This document shows positions 56,114 through 64,000 of a DNA stretch of 64,000 bases, piece by piece. A program made the translations under genes and the position numbers. Under the pieces are notes generated by a model. That model saw only the letters and a list, made by a program, of their open reading frames with translations. It searched no databases and was not told the origin of the DNA. This stretch comes from Actinomyces oris (GTDB taxonomy: Bacteria; Actinomycetota; Actinomycetes; Actinomycetales; Actinomycetaceae), in contig NZ_CP014232.1 of NCBI RefSeq assembly GCF_001553935.1, positions 1,426,001 through 1,490,000 on the forward strand. Reading direction: 5' to 3'. Numbering within the stretch: the stretch's first letter is position 1; every line of letters begins with the position of its first letter.

Positions 56114-56376
56114 CGCCGACTGACACCCGCCAGACGCCGGTTCACATCGCACGACCGGACCGCACCGAGCTCACAACGAGTAATACGTACGCTACCCATG
56201 GCGCATCTCCCCGGCACTGGGGAGTCCTCCCCAGCCGAGGATCGGCGCGCTTTCAGACGGTACTGGCCCACATCACAGGATGCCGCCTATCCTTGCGAGG
56301 AACGCGGTTCGGTGAGCGAGCCCTTCCGAAGGCATCGAATGTCCGCGGTAACCCACCTCAAGCAGGAGCCCACCCC

Positions 56377-57048
56377 ATGACCGAGCTGATCGACACCACC
56401 GAGATGTACCTCAAGACCGTCTATGAGCTTGAGGAGGACGGTGTTCCCCCGCTGCGTGCCCGCATCGTCGAGCGTCTCGACCACTCGGGCCCCACGGTCT
56501 CCCAGACGGTGGCGCGCATGGAGCGTGACGGTCTCATCAAGGTCGCCGAGGATCGCTCCCTGGAGCTCACCGATGAGGGGCGCAGGCGCGCCACCGACGT
56601 GATCCGCAAGCACCGGCTCGCAGAAAGACTGCTCCTGGACGTCATCGGCATCGAGCGCCGATTCGTCCATGAGGAGGCCTGCCGCTGGGAGCACGTCATG
56701 AGCGAGCAGGTCGAGGAGCGCCTCGCTGACATCCTCGACGACGTCTCCACTGACCCCTTCGGCAACCCCGTCCCGCCGCGGACCGCGGAGCACCCGAGGC
56801 CCTCCGCCGACGAGGTCAGTGTGGACCGCTTCGCCGGACGCGAGACCACCACGGCCGTCGTCAGCCGCATCGGGGAGCCGATTCAGGCCGACGCGGAGAT
56901 CATCGCCGGCCTCGAGGACGCCCAGATCGTCGCCGGGGCTGAGGTTGAGCTGCGTGTCAGTGCCGGCGGGGTGAGGCTCGTCGGGCCCTCCGGTGACCCC
57001 GTGGTGCTGGCCGACGACGTCGCCCGCCACCTCTTCGTGCAGCGCTGA
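56377..57048 (+). CDS. DtxR/IdeR-family metal-dependent transcriptional repressor
   Basis: 223 residues. N-terminal winged helix (PPLRARIVERLDHSGPTVSQTVARMERDGLI), dimerisation domain, and a C-terminal SH3-like domain. All DtxR metal ligands are at the canonical positions: M10, H79, E83, H98, C102, E105, H106. It should therefore respond to Fe(II) or Mn(II) and repress iron-uptake genes. The Actinomyces regulator AmdR belongs to this family, but identity to it is not tested. No DtxR box is evident in the window. Confidence 0.93.
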   Translation: MTELIDTTEMYLKTVYELEEDGVPPLRARIVERLDHSGPTVSQTVARMERDGLIKVAEDRSLELTDEGRRRATDVIRKHRLAERLLLDVIGIERRFVHEEACRWEHVMSEQVEERLADILDDVSTDPFGNPVPPRTAEHPRPSADEVSVDRFAGRETTTAVVSRIGEPIQADAEIIAGLEDAQIVAGAEVELRVSAGGVRLVGPSGDPVVLADDVARHLFVQR

Positions 57049-57444
57049 ACGACGGCGCTCAGCCTGTCTGCCAAGGCCCTCAAGGGAGCCTGAAAAAAAC
57101 CTGTGCAGGCAGGGGGTTCGAGGAGTGTTTCTCGTCTCGTTAGATGAGATGCGAGGGGCTGTCTCGCGGTCCGGCTGACGGCCTGCTGAAGGTCCCCTCT
57201 GTGAGGTCCCTCAGGCGCTGGGACAGAGGGCCTATGGTGGGATCTCGACGATGAGGGCGCAATTTTTCCGCGGAACCTCGCGCATTTCTGGTTTCGCCTG
57301 CGAGTGTGTCGATGGACTAAGGTCCCGGGGTTAATATGGATAAAAGCGAGAAGCGCTTCATAGTGCTTCGGCTCACAACAGTGTGTGACAACTGGCCGTG
57401 ACGAAGCGTGCGTCTGTCATGTAGCGTTCAGGTCGTTGCCGCAG
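57049..57444 (+). promoter_or_regulatory. Upstream region of riboswitch and NlpC/P60 gene
   Basis: About 395 bases with no gene. The most distinct feature is a perfect 10-bp palindrome GAAGCGCTTC (57350-57359), followed by a GCTTC direct repeat, close upstream of the riboswitch. It may be an operator. An A-rich patch (CCTGAAAAAAACCTG) lies near 57090. Confidence 0.35.
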
Positions 57445-57650
57445 ACAACCGTCTCGGCGACGTCTCGGATCGGGGCTTAGTCCTGCCACTCGGTCTGAGG
57501 CACGTGGAACCAACAACTCAAGTGGCAGGAACGGGGGAACCAACTATCGGTCGCCCAGGCGAACAGCCGAAGCGGCCTTGGGGTGAAGCCCGCATCTGCG
57601 GGCCGGACGTCTCCAGTCCGAACCCGACAGCTCACCTCGTCGGCTCAACA
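57445..57650 (+). ncRNA. ydaO-type c-di-AMP riboswitch
   Basis: The consensus blocks appear in order: a CCTGCCACT ... AGTGGCAGG stem, CGGGGGAACCA, TTGGGGTGAA and the signature CCCGACAGCTCACCTCGTCGGC ending at about 57644, 14 bases before the NlpC/P60 ribosome binding site. Such riboswitches control cell-wall hydrolase genes in actinobacteria, and high c-di-AMP turns them off. Boundaries are approximate. Confidence 0.9.
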
Positions 57651-57663
57651 GGAGAAAGCATTC

Positions 57664-58476
57664 ATGTCCTCACGCACCACCGCACGTCACCGCAAAGCCA
57701 CCCGCGCCCTTACCCCACTGGATGACTTTGCTCCCACCGCGCGCCGCGGTCTGGCAGTCGCCGCTTCGTCCGGCCTCGCCCTGACCATGATCGCTTCGGG
57801 AGCCAACGCCGCCGGCCACACTGAGGTCACCTCCTCCGGCACCATTGAGGCTTCCGGCGTGACCCCCGGGGTCGGCATCTTCGCCGCCAACGCCCGCGAG
57901 GCCCTGGCTGCCCGCCAGCAGGTCACCATCTCCCAGGCGAGCTGGGTCACCGAGGCCGCCCCCGAGGTGGAGGCTGTCGCCCCCGCTCCTGCGGCTCCTC
58001 AGACGCCCGCCGCCCCCGAGGCCCCCGCTGCTCAGGCTGAGCAGAACTCCTCTGAGGCCGCCGCCCCGGCTGCTGCGGACCAGGGCACTGACGCCGCTGC
58101 CGCTGACACTCAGGCCACCCCGGCGGCCGCCGCGCCGACCGGCACCGCCAACTCCTCTGTCGTGGCCATCGCCATGCAGTACGTGGGTGCCCCCTACGTG
58201 TGGGGCGCCTCCGGCCCGAGCGCCTTCGACTGCTCCGGCTTCACCTCCTACGTGTACGCCCAGGTCGGCATCAGCCTGCCCCGCACCTCCGGCGAGCAGG
58301 CCGTGGCCGGTACCCAGGTGTCCGCCTCTGAGGCCCAGCCTGGCGACCTCGTCACCTGGCCCGGTCACGTCGGCATCTACGCTGGTGACGGCAAGGTCAT
58401 CGACGCCGGTGACGAGTCCACCGGTGTGGTCTACCGCGAGATCTGGGGCTCCCCGAGCTTCGTCCGCGTCGGCTGA
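57664..58476 (+). CDS. Secreted NlpC/P60 peptidoglycan hydrolase
   Basis: 270 residues: basic start and signal peptide (LAVAASSGLALTMIASGANAAG), an Ala/Pro/Gln/Glu-rich linker (about 110-165), and a C-terminal NlpC/P60 domain. Active site is Cys in SAFDCSGFTSYVYAQ and His in WPGHVGIYAG. The third catalytic residue may be the Asp of VIDAGDES; RipA uses a Glu. It would cleave peptide stems in peptidoglycan. Regulation by c-di-AMP through the leader riboswitch links wall remodelling to osmotic state. Confidence 0.9.
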   Translation: MSSRTTARHRKATRALTPLDDFAPTARRGLAVAASSGLALTMIASGANAAGHTEVTSSGTIEASGVTPGVGIFAANAREALAARQQVTISQASWVTEAAPEVEAVAPAPAAPQTPAAPEAPAAQAEQNSSEAAAPAAADQGTDAAAADTQATPAAAAPTGTANSSVVAIAMQYVGAPYVWGASGPSAFDCSGFTSYVYAQVGISLPRTSGEQAVAGTQVSASEAQPGDLVTWPGHVGIYAGDGKVIDAGDESTGVVYREIWGSPSFVRVG

Positions 58477-58497
58477 TCCCAGACGCTGAAATCCTCA

Positions 58498-58537
58498 CCG
58501 TGAGGGGTGAGCGCCAGATGGCGCTCACCCCTCACGG
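58498..58537 (+). terminator. Terminator after NlpC/P60 gene
   Basis: Perfect 18-bp stem CCGTGAGGGGTGAGCGCC / GGCGCTCACCCCTCACGG with tetraloop AGAT, beginning 21 bases after the stop codon. No T-run, but the stem is very stable. Confidence 0.85.
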
Positions 58538-58686
58538 CGTGTCGGGAGGAGGGCTGGAGTCGGCCGTCGAGGCGCTTCTTGGGGGCGAAGCGAGGAAATC
58601 CTCCTCATGTGGTGGTCCACACACACCTTTTCGAGGCAGAATGTTCCATGGGTCGTAGACCGTGATCTCGAGAAAGGGCAGATCCC

Positions 58687-59625
58687 ATGACTGATGACAA
58701 CGTCGTCCTCGTCGGAGTCGATGGTTCACCGGAGTCCCTGGCGGCAGTGGACTGGGCTGTGGCACGCGCTGAGTGCCAGGGCTGGCGTGTTCACATCCTG
58801 TGCGCCTACTCCCTGCCCTCCTTCACCACTGCCTCCCTTGACGGCGGCTACGCAGCGCTCGACGACTCAGCCATCAGGTCCGGCGCCCAGGCCGTCATTG
58901 ACGAGGCCGTTGAGCGCGTCAAGAAGGCCGGAGTCACCGTCACCTCCTCCCTGGAGACCGGGGACCCCGCCGGGGTTCTCGTCGACCTCTCCGAGGAGGC
59001 GGCTCTGGCCGTCGTCGGCACCCGGGGAGGCGGTGGCTTTGCCGACCGGCTCCTCGGAACCGTCTCCTCCGCCCTGCCTGCGCACAGCCACTGCCCGGCC
59101 GTCGTCGTTCCTCGGCACAACGAGGGCGCCGACTACACGCCGGTGCGGCGCATCGTCGTCGGGGTCGATGGCTCCTCCTCGGCTCGCCGGGCCCTCAAGT
59201 GGGCCGTGACCGAGGCGGAGGCGTGGGGTGCCGAGCTCACCGCCATCGCCGCGGTGCCGATGGCCTCCGGTGCCGGGGCGCTGGCCTGGCTGCCTGCCGC
59301 GGTCGATCGTGAGCAGGTCCTGGCCGATGTCCGCTCCGGACTCGACCGCGCCATCAATGAGGCCCTCGAGGGCCATGAAGGCGTCACGGTGCGCCGCCAC
59401 GCCCTGGACGGAAATCCGGCCGAGCTCCTGGCCGAGTTCTCCACCGCTGTGGACCTCATCGTGGTCGGCTCGCGTGGACGCGGTGGTTTCTCCGGGCTCC
59501 TGCTGGGCTCCACCAGCCAGGCCGTCCTGTCCCACGCCTCCTGCCCCGTGCTGGTGGCCCCCACGCACCACGCCAAGGGGGAGCGGCGCACCTCGCGCAC
59601 CTCCACCCCGTGGGGCCGGGCCTGA
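58687..59625 (+). CDS. Tandem universal stress protein (UspA, two domains)
   Basis: 312 residues: two UspA domains (about 5-148 and 155-297). Each has the ATP-binding pattern G-x2-G-x9-G-S/T: VGTRGGGGFADRLLGTVSSAL and VGSRGRGGFSGLLLGSTSQAVL. Each starts with VVLVGVDGSPES or IVVGVDGSSSA. The last 15 residues are basic and disordered. Such double-domain proteins are induced by starvation, hypoxia or redox stress in actinobacteria. ATG with AAAGGGCAG upstream. Monocistronic. Confidence 0.93.
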   Translation: MTDDNVVLVGVDGSPESLAAVDWAVARAECQGWRVHILCAYSLPSFTTASLDGGYAALDDSAIRSGAQAVIDEAVERVKKAGVTVTSSLETGDPAGVLVDLSEEAALAVVGTRGGGGFADRLLGTVSSALPAHSHCPAVVVPRHNEGADYTPVRRIVVGVDGSSSARRALKWAVTEAEAWGAELTAIAAVPMASGAGALAWLPAAVDREQVLADVRSGLDRAINEALEGHEGVTVRRHALDGNPAELLAEFSTAVDLIVVGSRGRGGFSGLLLGSTSQAVLSHASCPVLVAPTHHAKGERRTSRTSTPWGRA

Positions 59626-59726
59626 GGCCCCACTCGCCGCGGTGAGCCCATCGTTGCTCGCCGCGGCGCCACCCCGCGGCCCGAGTGGTCATGGGCGGGT
59701 CGATCCGCTGGTAGTCTTCCTCTCAG

Positions 59727-59799
59727 GCCCTCGTAGCTCAGGGGATAGAGCACCGCTCTCCTAAAGCGGGTGTCGTTGGTTCGAATCCAATCGAGGGCA
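59727..59799 (+). tRNA. tRNA-Arg (anticodon CCT), attachment site
   Basis: Complete cloverleaf: acceptor GCCCTCG/CGAGGGC, D stem GCTC/GAGC, anticodon stem CCGCT/AGCGG with loop CTCCTAA (anticodon CCT, reading AGG), T arm GTTGG-TTCGAAT-CCAAT. Discriminator A; CCA not encoded. The integrase gene lies about 120 bases past its 3' end, convergent with it, so the tRNA 3' end is very probably the integration site. Confidence 0.96.
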
Positions 59800-59916
59800 C
59801 TGACACCTTTCCGCGTCATCGCGGGCGTCAGCACCTCACCCGGTCCTGGCGCTCCCTCCCTTCACATCAGATCGCGTGTGCCATACGTATGTGGATGCTG
59901 GTTTTCGCCTGGAATC

Positions 59917-60951
59917 TCAGGGTTTCGCGCTGCGCTCGTCCAGCATGGTGACCAGTCGGCGCTCCTCGTCAGTGCTCACTAGGTGCAGGTATGCCCCTGT
60001 GGTGGTCACGGAAGCGTGGCCTAGCCAGGCGCTGACGGTCGCCACGTCGACGCCCTTGCGCAGCCACTCGCACGCCGCTGTATGGCGAAGATCATGGATT
60101 CGACGGCCGCCGCTGATCTCGTCCCACCGCACCGACCGTCTCATGTTGCTGCGGTTGAGCGGACCGCCCCGCGGGGAGGTAAACACAATGTCGTCTGGTT
60201 TCAGGCCACGCAGGCGCCGGCTGATGATGAGCGCAGGGCGTTGCATGAGCGGGACCTTCCGGACCTTCCCACTCTTGGGTGCCTTCTCCGGGAATCCGTC
60301 GCTAGCGCTTCGCCTCACGCGCAGAGCGGTGGCGATGCCATCGTCGTCGATCACGACGTCGCGGGCACGTAGCGCCCTGAGCTCACCCCACCGCAGGCCC
60401 GTGTAGGCCAGCACGATAATCACGTCCCCGTACGGGCCTTCCGGTGCCATCGTCTCGACCTCTCGCCACGAGAACGGGTTAGTCGCTGCCCCGATGGCAT
60501 TGGTTCTCGGGATCCTGATGCCCCGGACGGGGTTGCGGTCGACGACGGCAAGTCCTTCGAGCCACGAGAAAAAGGCTGCAACTGTGATCAGTGTCCGGTG
60601 TTTTGTGCCCGGACTGCCACTGATTGACTCGATCAAACGAGAAATCACTTGAGGATTGACGTCGCAGACACGATGGGCGCGTAGCCACGCGGGCAGTGAC
60701 GCACATATCCCTTTGTCCCGTTGCAGCGTCGACGCGGCAACAACATTACGGCGGTGCTCCAGGAAAAGCGGCAGCCACTCCTGGACCTTTTTCACCGCAC
60801 CGACGACGTCGATTCCCGCTGCTAGCTGACGTTTCATGCGGCGCTCCCACGCACGCGCATCGACCGGATTGTCAAATGTTCGCGTAGCGATCGCAGTTCC
60901 GCCGTCGTAGATGTAAGCGCGCCATTTGCTGCCAGCTCTTGCGACTGTCAT
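59917..60951 (-). CDS. Tyrosine recombinase integrase
   Basis: 344 residues. An N-terminal arm-binding AP2-like strand region (SKWRAYIYDGGTAIATRTF), a SAM-like core-binding domain (residues 65-150), and the catalytic domain with the full set: Arg in TGLRWGE, HDLRHTAA (His and Arg), LGHAS (His) and Tyr in GAYLH. It catalyses site-specific integration and excision at the tRNA-Arg. Its ATG overlaps the stop of the upstream gene by four bases (ATGA), so it is translationally coupled to the operon. Confidence 0.95.
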   Translation of the reverse strand: MTVARAGSKWRAYIYDGGTAIATRTFDNPVDARAWERRMKRQLAAGIDVVGAVKKVQEWLPLFLEHRRNVVAASTLQRDKGICASLPAWLRAHRVCDVNPQVISRLIESISGSPGTKHRTLITVAAFFSWLEGLAVVDRNPVRGIRIPRTNAIGAATNPFSWREVETMAPEGPYGDVIIVLAYTGLRWGELRALRARDVVIDDDGIATALRVRRSASDGFPEKAPKSGKVRKVPLMQRPALIISRRLRGLKPDDIVFTSPRGGPLNRSNMRRSVRWDEISGGRRIHDLRHTAACEWLRKGVDVATVSAWLGHASVTTTGAYLHLVSTDEERRLVTMLDERSAKP

Positions 60952-61271
60952 TCGTCTGTGCTCTCAGAGATGAAAGTGTGGATATTCTCTGCAATGAAAA
61001 GAATGTGCTCAGAAAGATCGTCACAGTACTGGGCGTACACTCTTTCGTGCTCCATCTCGTCAGCCACTGCATCGCGCTCGTCAGCACAGACTTTGTCCTG
61101 CATGAGCTGAAGCTCGATCTCGTCAGCGATATCGCCGGCCCTCAGGGCCTCATCGCGTACGGCACTGGCCCTGAGGCGGAGCTGCGCCGCCACAAAGCTG
61201 GGCACCCCTCCGGGGAGGGCGGCAGCCCGCTTCCTGATCTCAGTCGACGACAAGCGCCGGGTTCTCATCAT
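60948..61271 (-). CDS. Small helical protein of integrative element
   Basis: 107 residues (ATG at 61271; other in-frame starts up to 61319). N-terminal RTRRLSSTEIRKRAAALPGGV, then a long acidic amphipathic helical stretch (ADEIELQLMQDKVCADERDAVADEMEHE). It overlaps the 3' end of the FtsK-like gene by about 30 bases and the integrase start by four. It could be an accessory transfer or excision factor; the family is not recognised. Confidence 0.55.
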   Translation of the reverse strand: MMRTRRLSSTEIRKRAAALPGGVPSFVAAQLRLRASAVRDEALRAGDIADEIELQLMQDKVCADERDAVADEMEHERVYAQYCDDLSEHILFIAENIHTFISESTDE

Positions 61272-62748
61272 CACTTCTGACTCCTGGTGCTGGCGGCAGT
61301 CCATTGAGTGTGGCGTCATCCACCAAGAACGCCCTCACTCGCTGGGGATTCTTAGGGGTAGTCAACTTCCCGTCGCGCGCCACCATCGTGGTGGCATATG
61401 CCGATCCTGGCATTCCGTATAACTCCTCCGGGCGGGTTCCCATCTCCCATTGTTCGCGGTTGACCACCATAAGCGAGTCTGCCACTCCGCTGGATGCCAT
61501 GATAATCCGTGACGTGAAAAGGTCACGAGCTCGCAGTGCATCTTTTCTTGGGTCCTGGAGTGCGGAAACGACAGAGATCGATGCAGCGCGACCTCGAGTC
61601 AGAATCGCGCGCAGGTTCTTGTCAACGCTCTTCTCTTCCTTTGTGGAATCCGCCGCGTATGTGAGCATCGCCGCCTCATCGATCATCACCACGATCCCCG
61701 GATAGGCCGGGCAGAGTTCGGCATCCCTCACTCCGTCACAACGCATCAGCTCCAGGCGGTCATCGAGCAGGGCATTGATTTCGGCGAGCAAATCAGCCGC
61801 CTCCGCGTAGGTGCGTGCCCGTTTTTCGAATATCTGTTTGTATGCTTCCTGCTCAACTCCACCTTTGAGGTCAATGCCATACATTTTGATGCTACGCGCT
61901 TGAATCTGAGGAGTCATCCCTACGGCGATACCACCAAGTACGCTGCCCTTCCCGGCGCCAGTCATGCCGACAACTAGGGTATGACCGCCAATGATCGGGA
62001 TCATCCACTGCTTGCCGGTCACGGTGATCCCCACCAGCGCCGACCCCACTGGAGCACTGGCCGCATCAGCAACCGGATACTCTCTAACCTTAGCGAGCGG
62101 ATCCGGACCCACGACGACAGTGAGGACCACCCCGGCAGCGTCATCAGGAGATGGCTCTGCCGTGACTGATGCGCCCAACGCGGACCCCAGCCGCTCCGCG
62201 GCTTTGGCCGTCTCAGCGGGAGACATGCTCGGCAGCGAGCGAATAGTGACCTCGAGACCGCGGGGCACACGACGAATCGCCGTGACTTCGGGAACGTAGA
62301 GGTCCTCAATGATGTCGTCGCCGACCAGCGCATGATGGCGAACTCGGCGCTCCAGACCGGCAGCAGAGCACGCCGAGATCCAACGCAGCTCCCGCAGATT
62401 CCGTAGGACGCGATCGACATCGTCGCGCCTCCAGTACGCGAAGATGGCCGCCCGGCTTGACCACGGCATCTCACTCGGGCGGAGAGTGGTGCGAATGGGC
62501 ACACGGTGCCAAGCCAGCCACGACGCAAACGCGCACGCTATGACGATAGCCACCGCGACGAGGGCGAACGACCACCGATTCCGCTCCGCAGCGATGAACC
62601 CCCAGACAGAGAGTGCTGTGAGGGTGGTGGTGACTGTGGTTGCTATAGCCACCGTCAGTTGGCGCTCCCACCGGCGGAGCATCGGGCCACGACGACGGAC
62701 GCGGCGCCGCCCGGCATCAGGCTGATCAAAATCTGCTGCGGTACGCAT
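61240..62748 (-). CDS. FtsK/SpoIIIE-type DNA translocase (TraSA/TraB-like)
   Basis: 502 residues: basic N-terminus, two membrane helices (about 33-52 and 57-77), then an FtsK domain with Walker A LVVGMTGAGKGS, Walker B GIVVMIDEAAML, and the motif TRGRAASISVVSALQDPR. Single FtsK-type proteins of this size move double-stranded DNA in conjugative AICE transfer. Its ATG overlaps the stop of the upstream gene by one base. Confidence 0.9.
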   Translation of the reverse strand: MRTAADFDQPDAGRRRVRRRGPMLRRWERQLTVAIATTVTTTLTALSVWGFIAAERNRWSFALVAVAIVIACAFASWLAWHRVPIRTTLRPSEMPWSSRAAIFAYWRRDDVDRVLRNLRELRWISACSAAGLERRVRHHALVGDDIIEDLYVPEVTAIRRVPRGLEVTIRSLPSMSPAETAKAAERLGSALGASVTAEPSPDDAAGVVLTVVVGPDPLAKVREYPVADAASAPVGSALVGITVTGKQWMIPIIGGHTLVVGMTGAGKGSVLGGIAVGMTPQIQARSIKMYGIDLKGGVEQEAYKQIFEKRARTYAEAADLLAEINALLDDRLELMRCDGVRDAELCPAYPGIVVMIDEAAMLTYAADSTKEEKSVDKNLRAILTRGRAASISVVSALQDPRKDALRARDLFTSRIIMASSGVADSLMVVNREQWEMGTRPEELYGMPGSAYATTMVARDGKLTTPKNPQRVRAFLVDDATLNGLPPAPGVRSDDENPALVVD

Positions 62749-63185
62749 CAGCGACCGCCCTTCCCGCCTGCGGACTCATCTTCGAGGAGCTCAACCTTCG
62801 GCTTCGAGGGTGCGGACGTTGCAGGGTTCGGAACCTCTACGAGCCTGTCGCAGGTAATGGCCTGGCGTGTCTCCGCACGATCGCCGAACGATGTCACGGC
62901 GTACTGCTTGACCCACACGCGGCCATCCATCCTATAAAAATGGCCGAACTTATAGTTACCTCGCTCGATAACCGAGATCGTGGTGCCAGTGTCAGGTCCA
63001 CCCCAACGACTCGGGCCGACCACGCCGGTCGCGTACGTTGGGTCGCCGCTCTTGGCGAGCTGGGGCGTACCGTCCTGCCGCATGCGTGGCCTGGCATCCT
63101 CCGCGGTCAGATCCTTGCCCATACCAGCAAAAATGACGTCAGAGAACTGGGTCGAGTCGTACTCAACGTCAGACAGGTCAAGCAT
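62748..63185 (-). CDS. Hypothetical protein, first gene of element operon
   Basis: 145 residues. ATG 63185 is chosen because GAGGAG lies six bases upstream; longer in-frame starts lack one. Sequence: MLDLSDVEYDSTQF, GMGKDLTAEDARPRMRQDG, WGGPDTGTTISVIERGNYKFGHFYRMDGRVWVKQYAVTSF, then a Pro/Lys/Glu-rich tail. It is coupled to the FtsK-like gene (stop and start overlap). Possibly an accessory transfer or replication protein; the family is not recognised. Confidence 0.55.
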   Translation of the reverse strand: MLDLSDVEYDSTQFSDVIFAGMGKDLTAEDARPRMRQDGTPQLAKSGDPTYATGVVGPSRWGGPDTGTTISVIERGNYKFGHFYRMDGRVWVKQYAVTSFGDRAETRQAITCDRLVEVPNPATSAPSKPKVELLEDESAGGKGGR

Positions 63186-63612
63186 GATGAGCTCCTCAAT
63201 GTACCGAAACCGATACAACAGATGTTCGCTTCGGTGCACACGATAACCCCCGTCTCGGTAGGCGTCAACCTCGGCGTGAATACTGGTAGATCGGAGAAAA
63301 ATAGACACATATAAACTGGAGCTACGTGCCGTCCTGTGAGCATGTTCTGCTGACCATCTATGATCATAACCGGTACGGTAAGTGTCGCGTCAGCCGCACC
63401 AAAGGCCTTGTGCTGCCTCAAATCCTGAGTGTCGTTCTCACACATGAAAACTTCCGACGGGCGGCGATGCTGAGCTGCACCGAAGCTGACGGATGTCCCG
63501 CAATGGCACTACGAAGTGGCCGTTGAGCGGGGTGGGGTGTCCGCATTCTTTAGGTACATACAAGTCTTATGTGATGCATTGCATAGTTCGCTGGTTCGGT
63601 AGCATCGCGGTC
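63186..63612. promoter_or_regulatory. Divergent control region of integrative element
   Basis: 427 bases between the minus-strand operon and the plus-strand HTH gene, more AT-rich than its surroundings. A near-perfect palindrome ATGCATTGCAT (63574-63584) lies 29 bases before the HTH gene and could be its operator. No promoter is certain. Confidence 0.35.
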
Positions 63613-63909
63613 ATGGATGACCTGGAGCGCGAGAGGTGTCGAGCCAGCTGTGAAGCGATGGCCGCGGGGGCGATCGCCGCCGCCAGGGCGCTAGCTGATG
63701 GGGAGGCTCGACCTGACCAGCCTGACCGGCAGGTTGTCGAAGCTCTGAAGGCGCTGGCGACTGCTCAGGCCACCCTCACGGAAACGCAGCGAGCACTCAT
63801 CAATGCAGCGCTAGATGCTGGCGTGAGTGTGAGGAGGACGGCGGCGGCTGCTGGGCGACCAGTGGTGACGGTGCAAAAATGGCGGAAAGACGCCAAAGAA
63901 TCGGATTGA
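63613..63909 (+). CDS. Small helix-turn-helix protein of integrative element
   Basis: 98 residues. An alanine-rich helical N-terminus (about 1-55) leads to a C-terminal helix-turn-helix resembling resolvase/transposase-type DNA-binding segments (ALINAALDAGVSVRRTAAAAGRPVVTVQKWRKDA). ATG 63613 has no strong ribosome binding site. Divergent from the integrase operon, so it is likely a regulator of the element. GC is near the core level. Confidence 0.6.
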   Translation: MDDLERERCRASCEAMAAGAIAAARALADGEARPDQPDRQVVEALKALATAQATLTETQRALINAALDAGVSVRRTAAAAGRPVVTVQKWRKDAKESD

Positions 63910-63935
63910 CCGTAACTTCTCTCTACAGGATCAAG

Positions 63936-63956
63936 GGGGCCGCCTTCGGCGGCCCC
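63936..63956 (+). terminator. Terminator after HTH gene
   Basis: Perfect 9-bp stem GGGGCCGCC-TTC-GGCGGCCCC with a three-base loop, 27 bases after the stop codon. Confidence 0.75.
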
Positions 63957-63994
63957 GGTTGGCGGCGCGCTCCTCGCGTCGCGCGCCGCCAACC
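63957..63994. repeat. Second long perfect hairpin at element
   Basis: Directly abutting the previous hairpin: 14-bp arms (GGTTGGCGGCGCGC / GCGCGCCGCCAACC) around a ten-base loop. Long perfect arms like this are seen in terminators and in transfer or replication origins; which applies is unknown. Confidence 0.8.
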
Positions 63995-64000
63995 CACTAA

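Larger units (their letters stand above)
59727..64000. mobile_element. Left end of integrative element (AICE-like) in tRNA-Arg
   Basis: Integrase next to a tRNA 3' end, with an upstream FtsK/TraSA-like ATPase and two small coupled ORFs, is the layout of actinomycete integrative and conjugative elements. No second copy of the tRNA 3' end occurs before the right edge, so the other attachment site is outside the window. GC is lower than in the core. Confidence 0.75.

Noticed and set aside
63326..63526. 66-residue plus-strand ORF and a 112-residue minus-strand ORF in the divergent gap
   Set aside because: No ribosome binding site, no domain, and they overlap each other in a region expected to hold promoters.

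Overview
The window is a high-GC, gene-dense actinobacterial chromosome segment. Its gene families fit an Actinomyces-type member of the Actinomycetaceae: DUF3027 and DUF4032 proteins, an XPB helicase with a helicase-associated partner, a LytR_C protein, a lone GroEL under CIRCE control, a WXG100 protein, and a c-di-AMP riboswitch ahead of an NlpC/P60 gene. Species is not determined; the assignment rests on gene content only. Layout, left half: 1-2.3 kb holds rlmC (cut by the window edge), tRNA-Thr and an anchored DsbA-like oxidoreductase. 2.5-5.1 kb is a small accessory array of three related immunity-like genes with a chimeric 98-residue ORF between two of them, ending in a membrane protein gene. 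5.2-10.9 kb carries a Ser/Thr kinase, a lone MsmK/UgpC-type ABC ATPase, a DUF4032 protein and a small membrane protein. 11-16 kb is the ispF-cysS-rlmB housekeeping cluster plus an unknown protein. 16.7-18.6 kb is a DUF559/AbiEi-like gene between two 193-bp direct repeats. 18.6-23.6 kb has ung, a LytR_C protein, a GH15-like protein and groEL behind two CIRCE operators. 23.7-30.2 kb has a WXG100 protein, an HD-like protein, a two-component system, a NYN RNase-like protein and pspA. Layout, right half: 30.4-38.9 kb has a TPM protein, a glutamine amidotransferase, the XPB helicase, a small membrane protein and the helicase-associated protein. 38.9-40.7 kb is an AT-rich islet with one multi-spanning protein of unknown family. 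40.7-49.9 kb has the DUF3027 protein, a family 5 uracil-DNA glycosylase, Lhr and an NCS2 purine permease. 50.0-54.5 kb is a polymorphic-toxin locus: a PrsW-type intramembrane protease fused to a restriction-endonuclease-fold toxin domain (Tox-REase-5-like), followed by two paralogous Imm52-like genes and an unrelated third protein. 54.8-59.6 kb has an MFS transporter, a DtxR/IdeR-type repressor with all metal ligands intact, the riboswitch-controlled NlpC/P60 hydrolase and a tandem UspA protein. 59.7 kb to the right edge is the start of an integrative element in tRNA-Arg(CCT): tyrosine integrase, small protein, FtsK/TraSA-like ATPase, small protein and a divergent HTH gene. The most unusual signals are the PrsW-toxin fusion with its immunity array, two 123-bp intergenic elements (35.7 and 50.0 kb) whose terminal 22-nt arms differ from each other but stay self-complementary through compensatory changes, the chimeric ORF in the 2.5-5.1 kb array, and the AT-rich islet at 39 kb.
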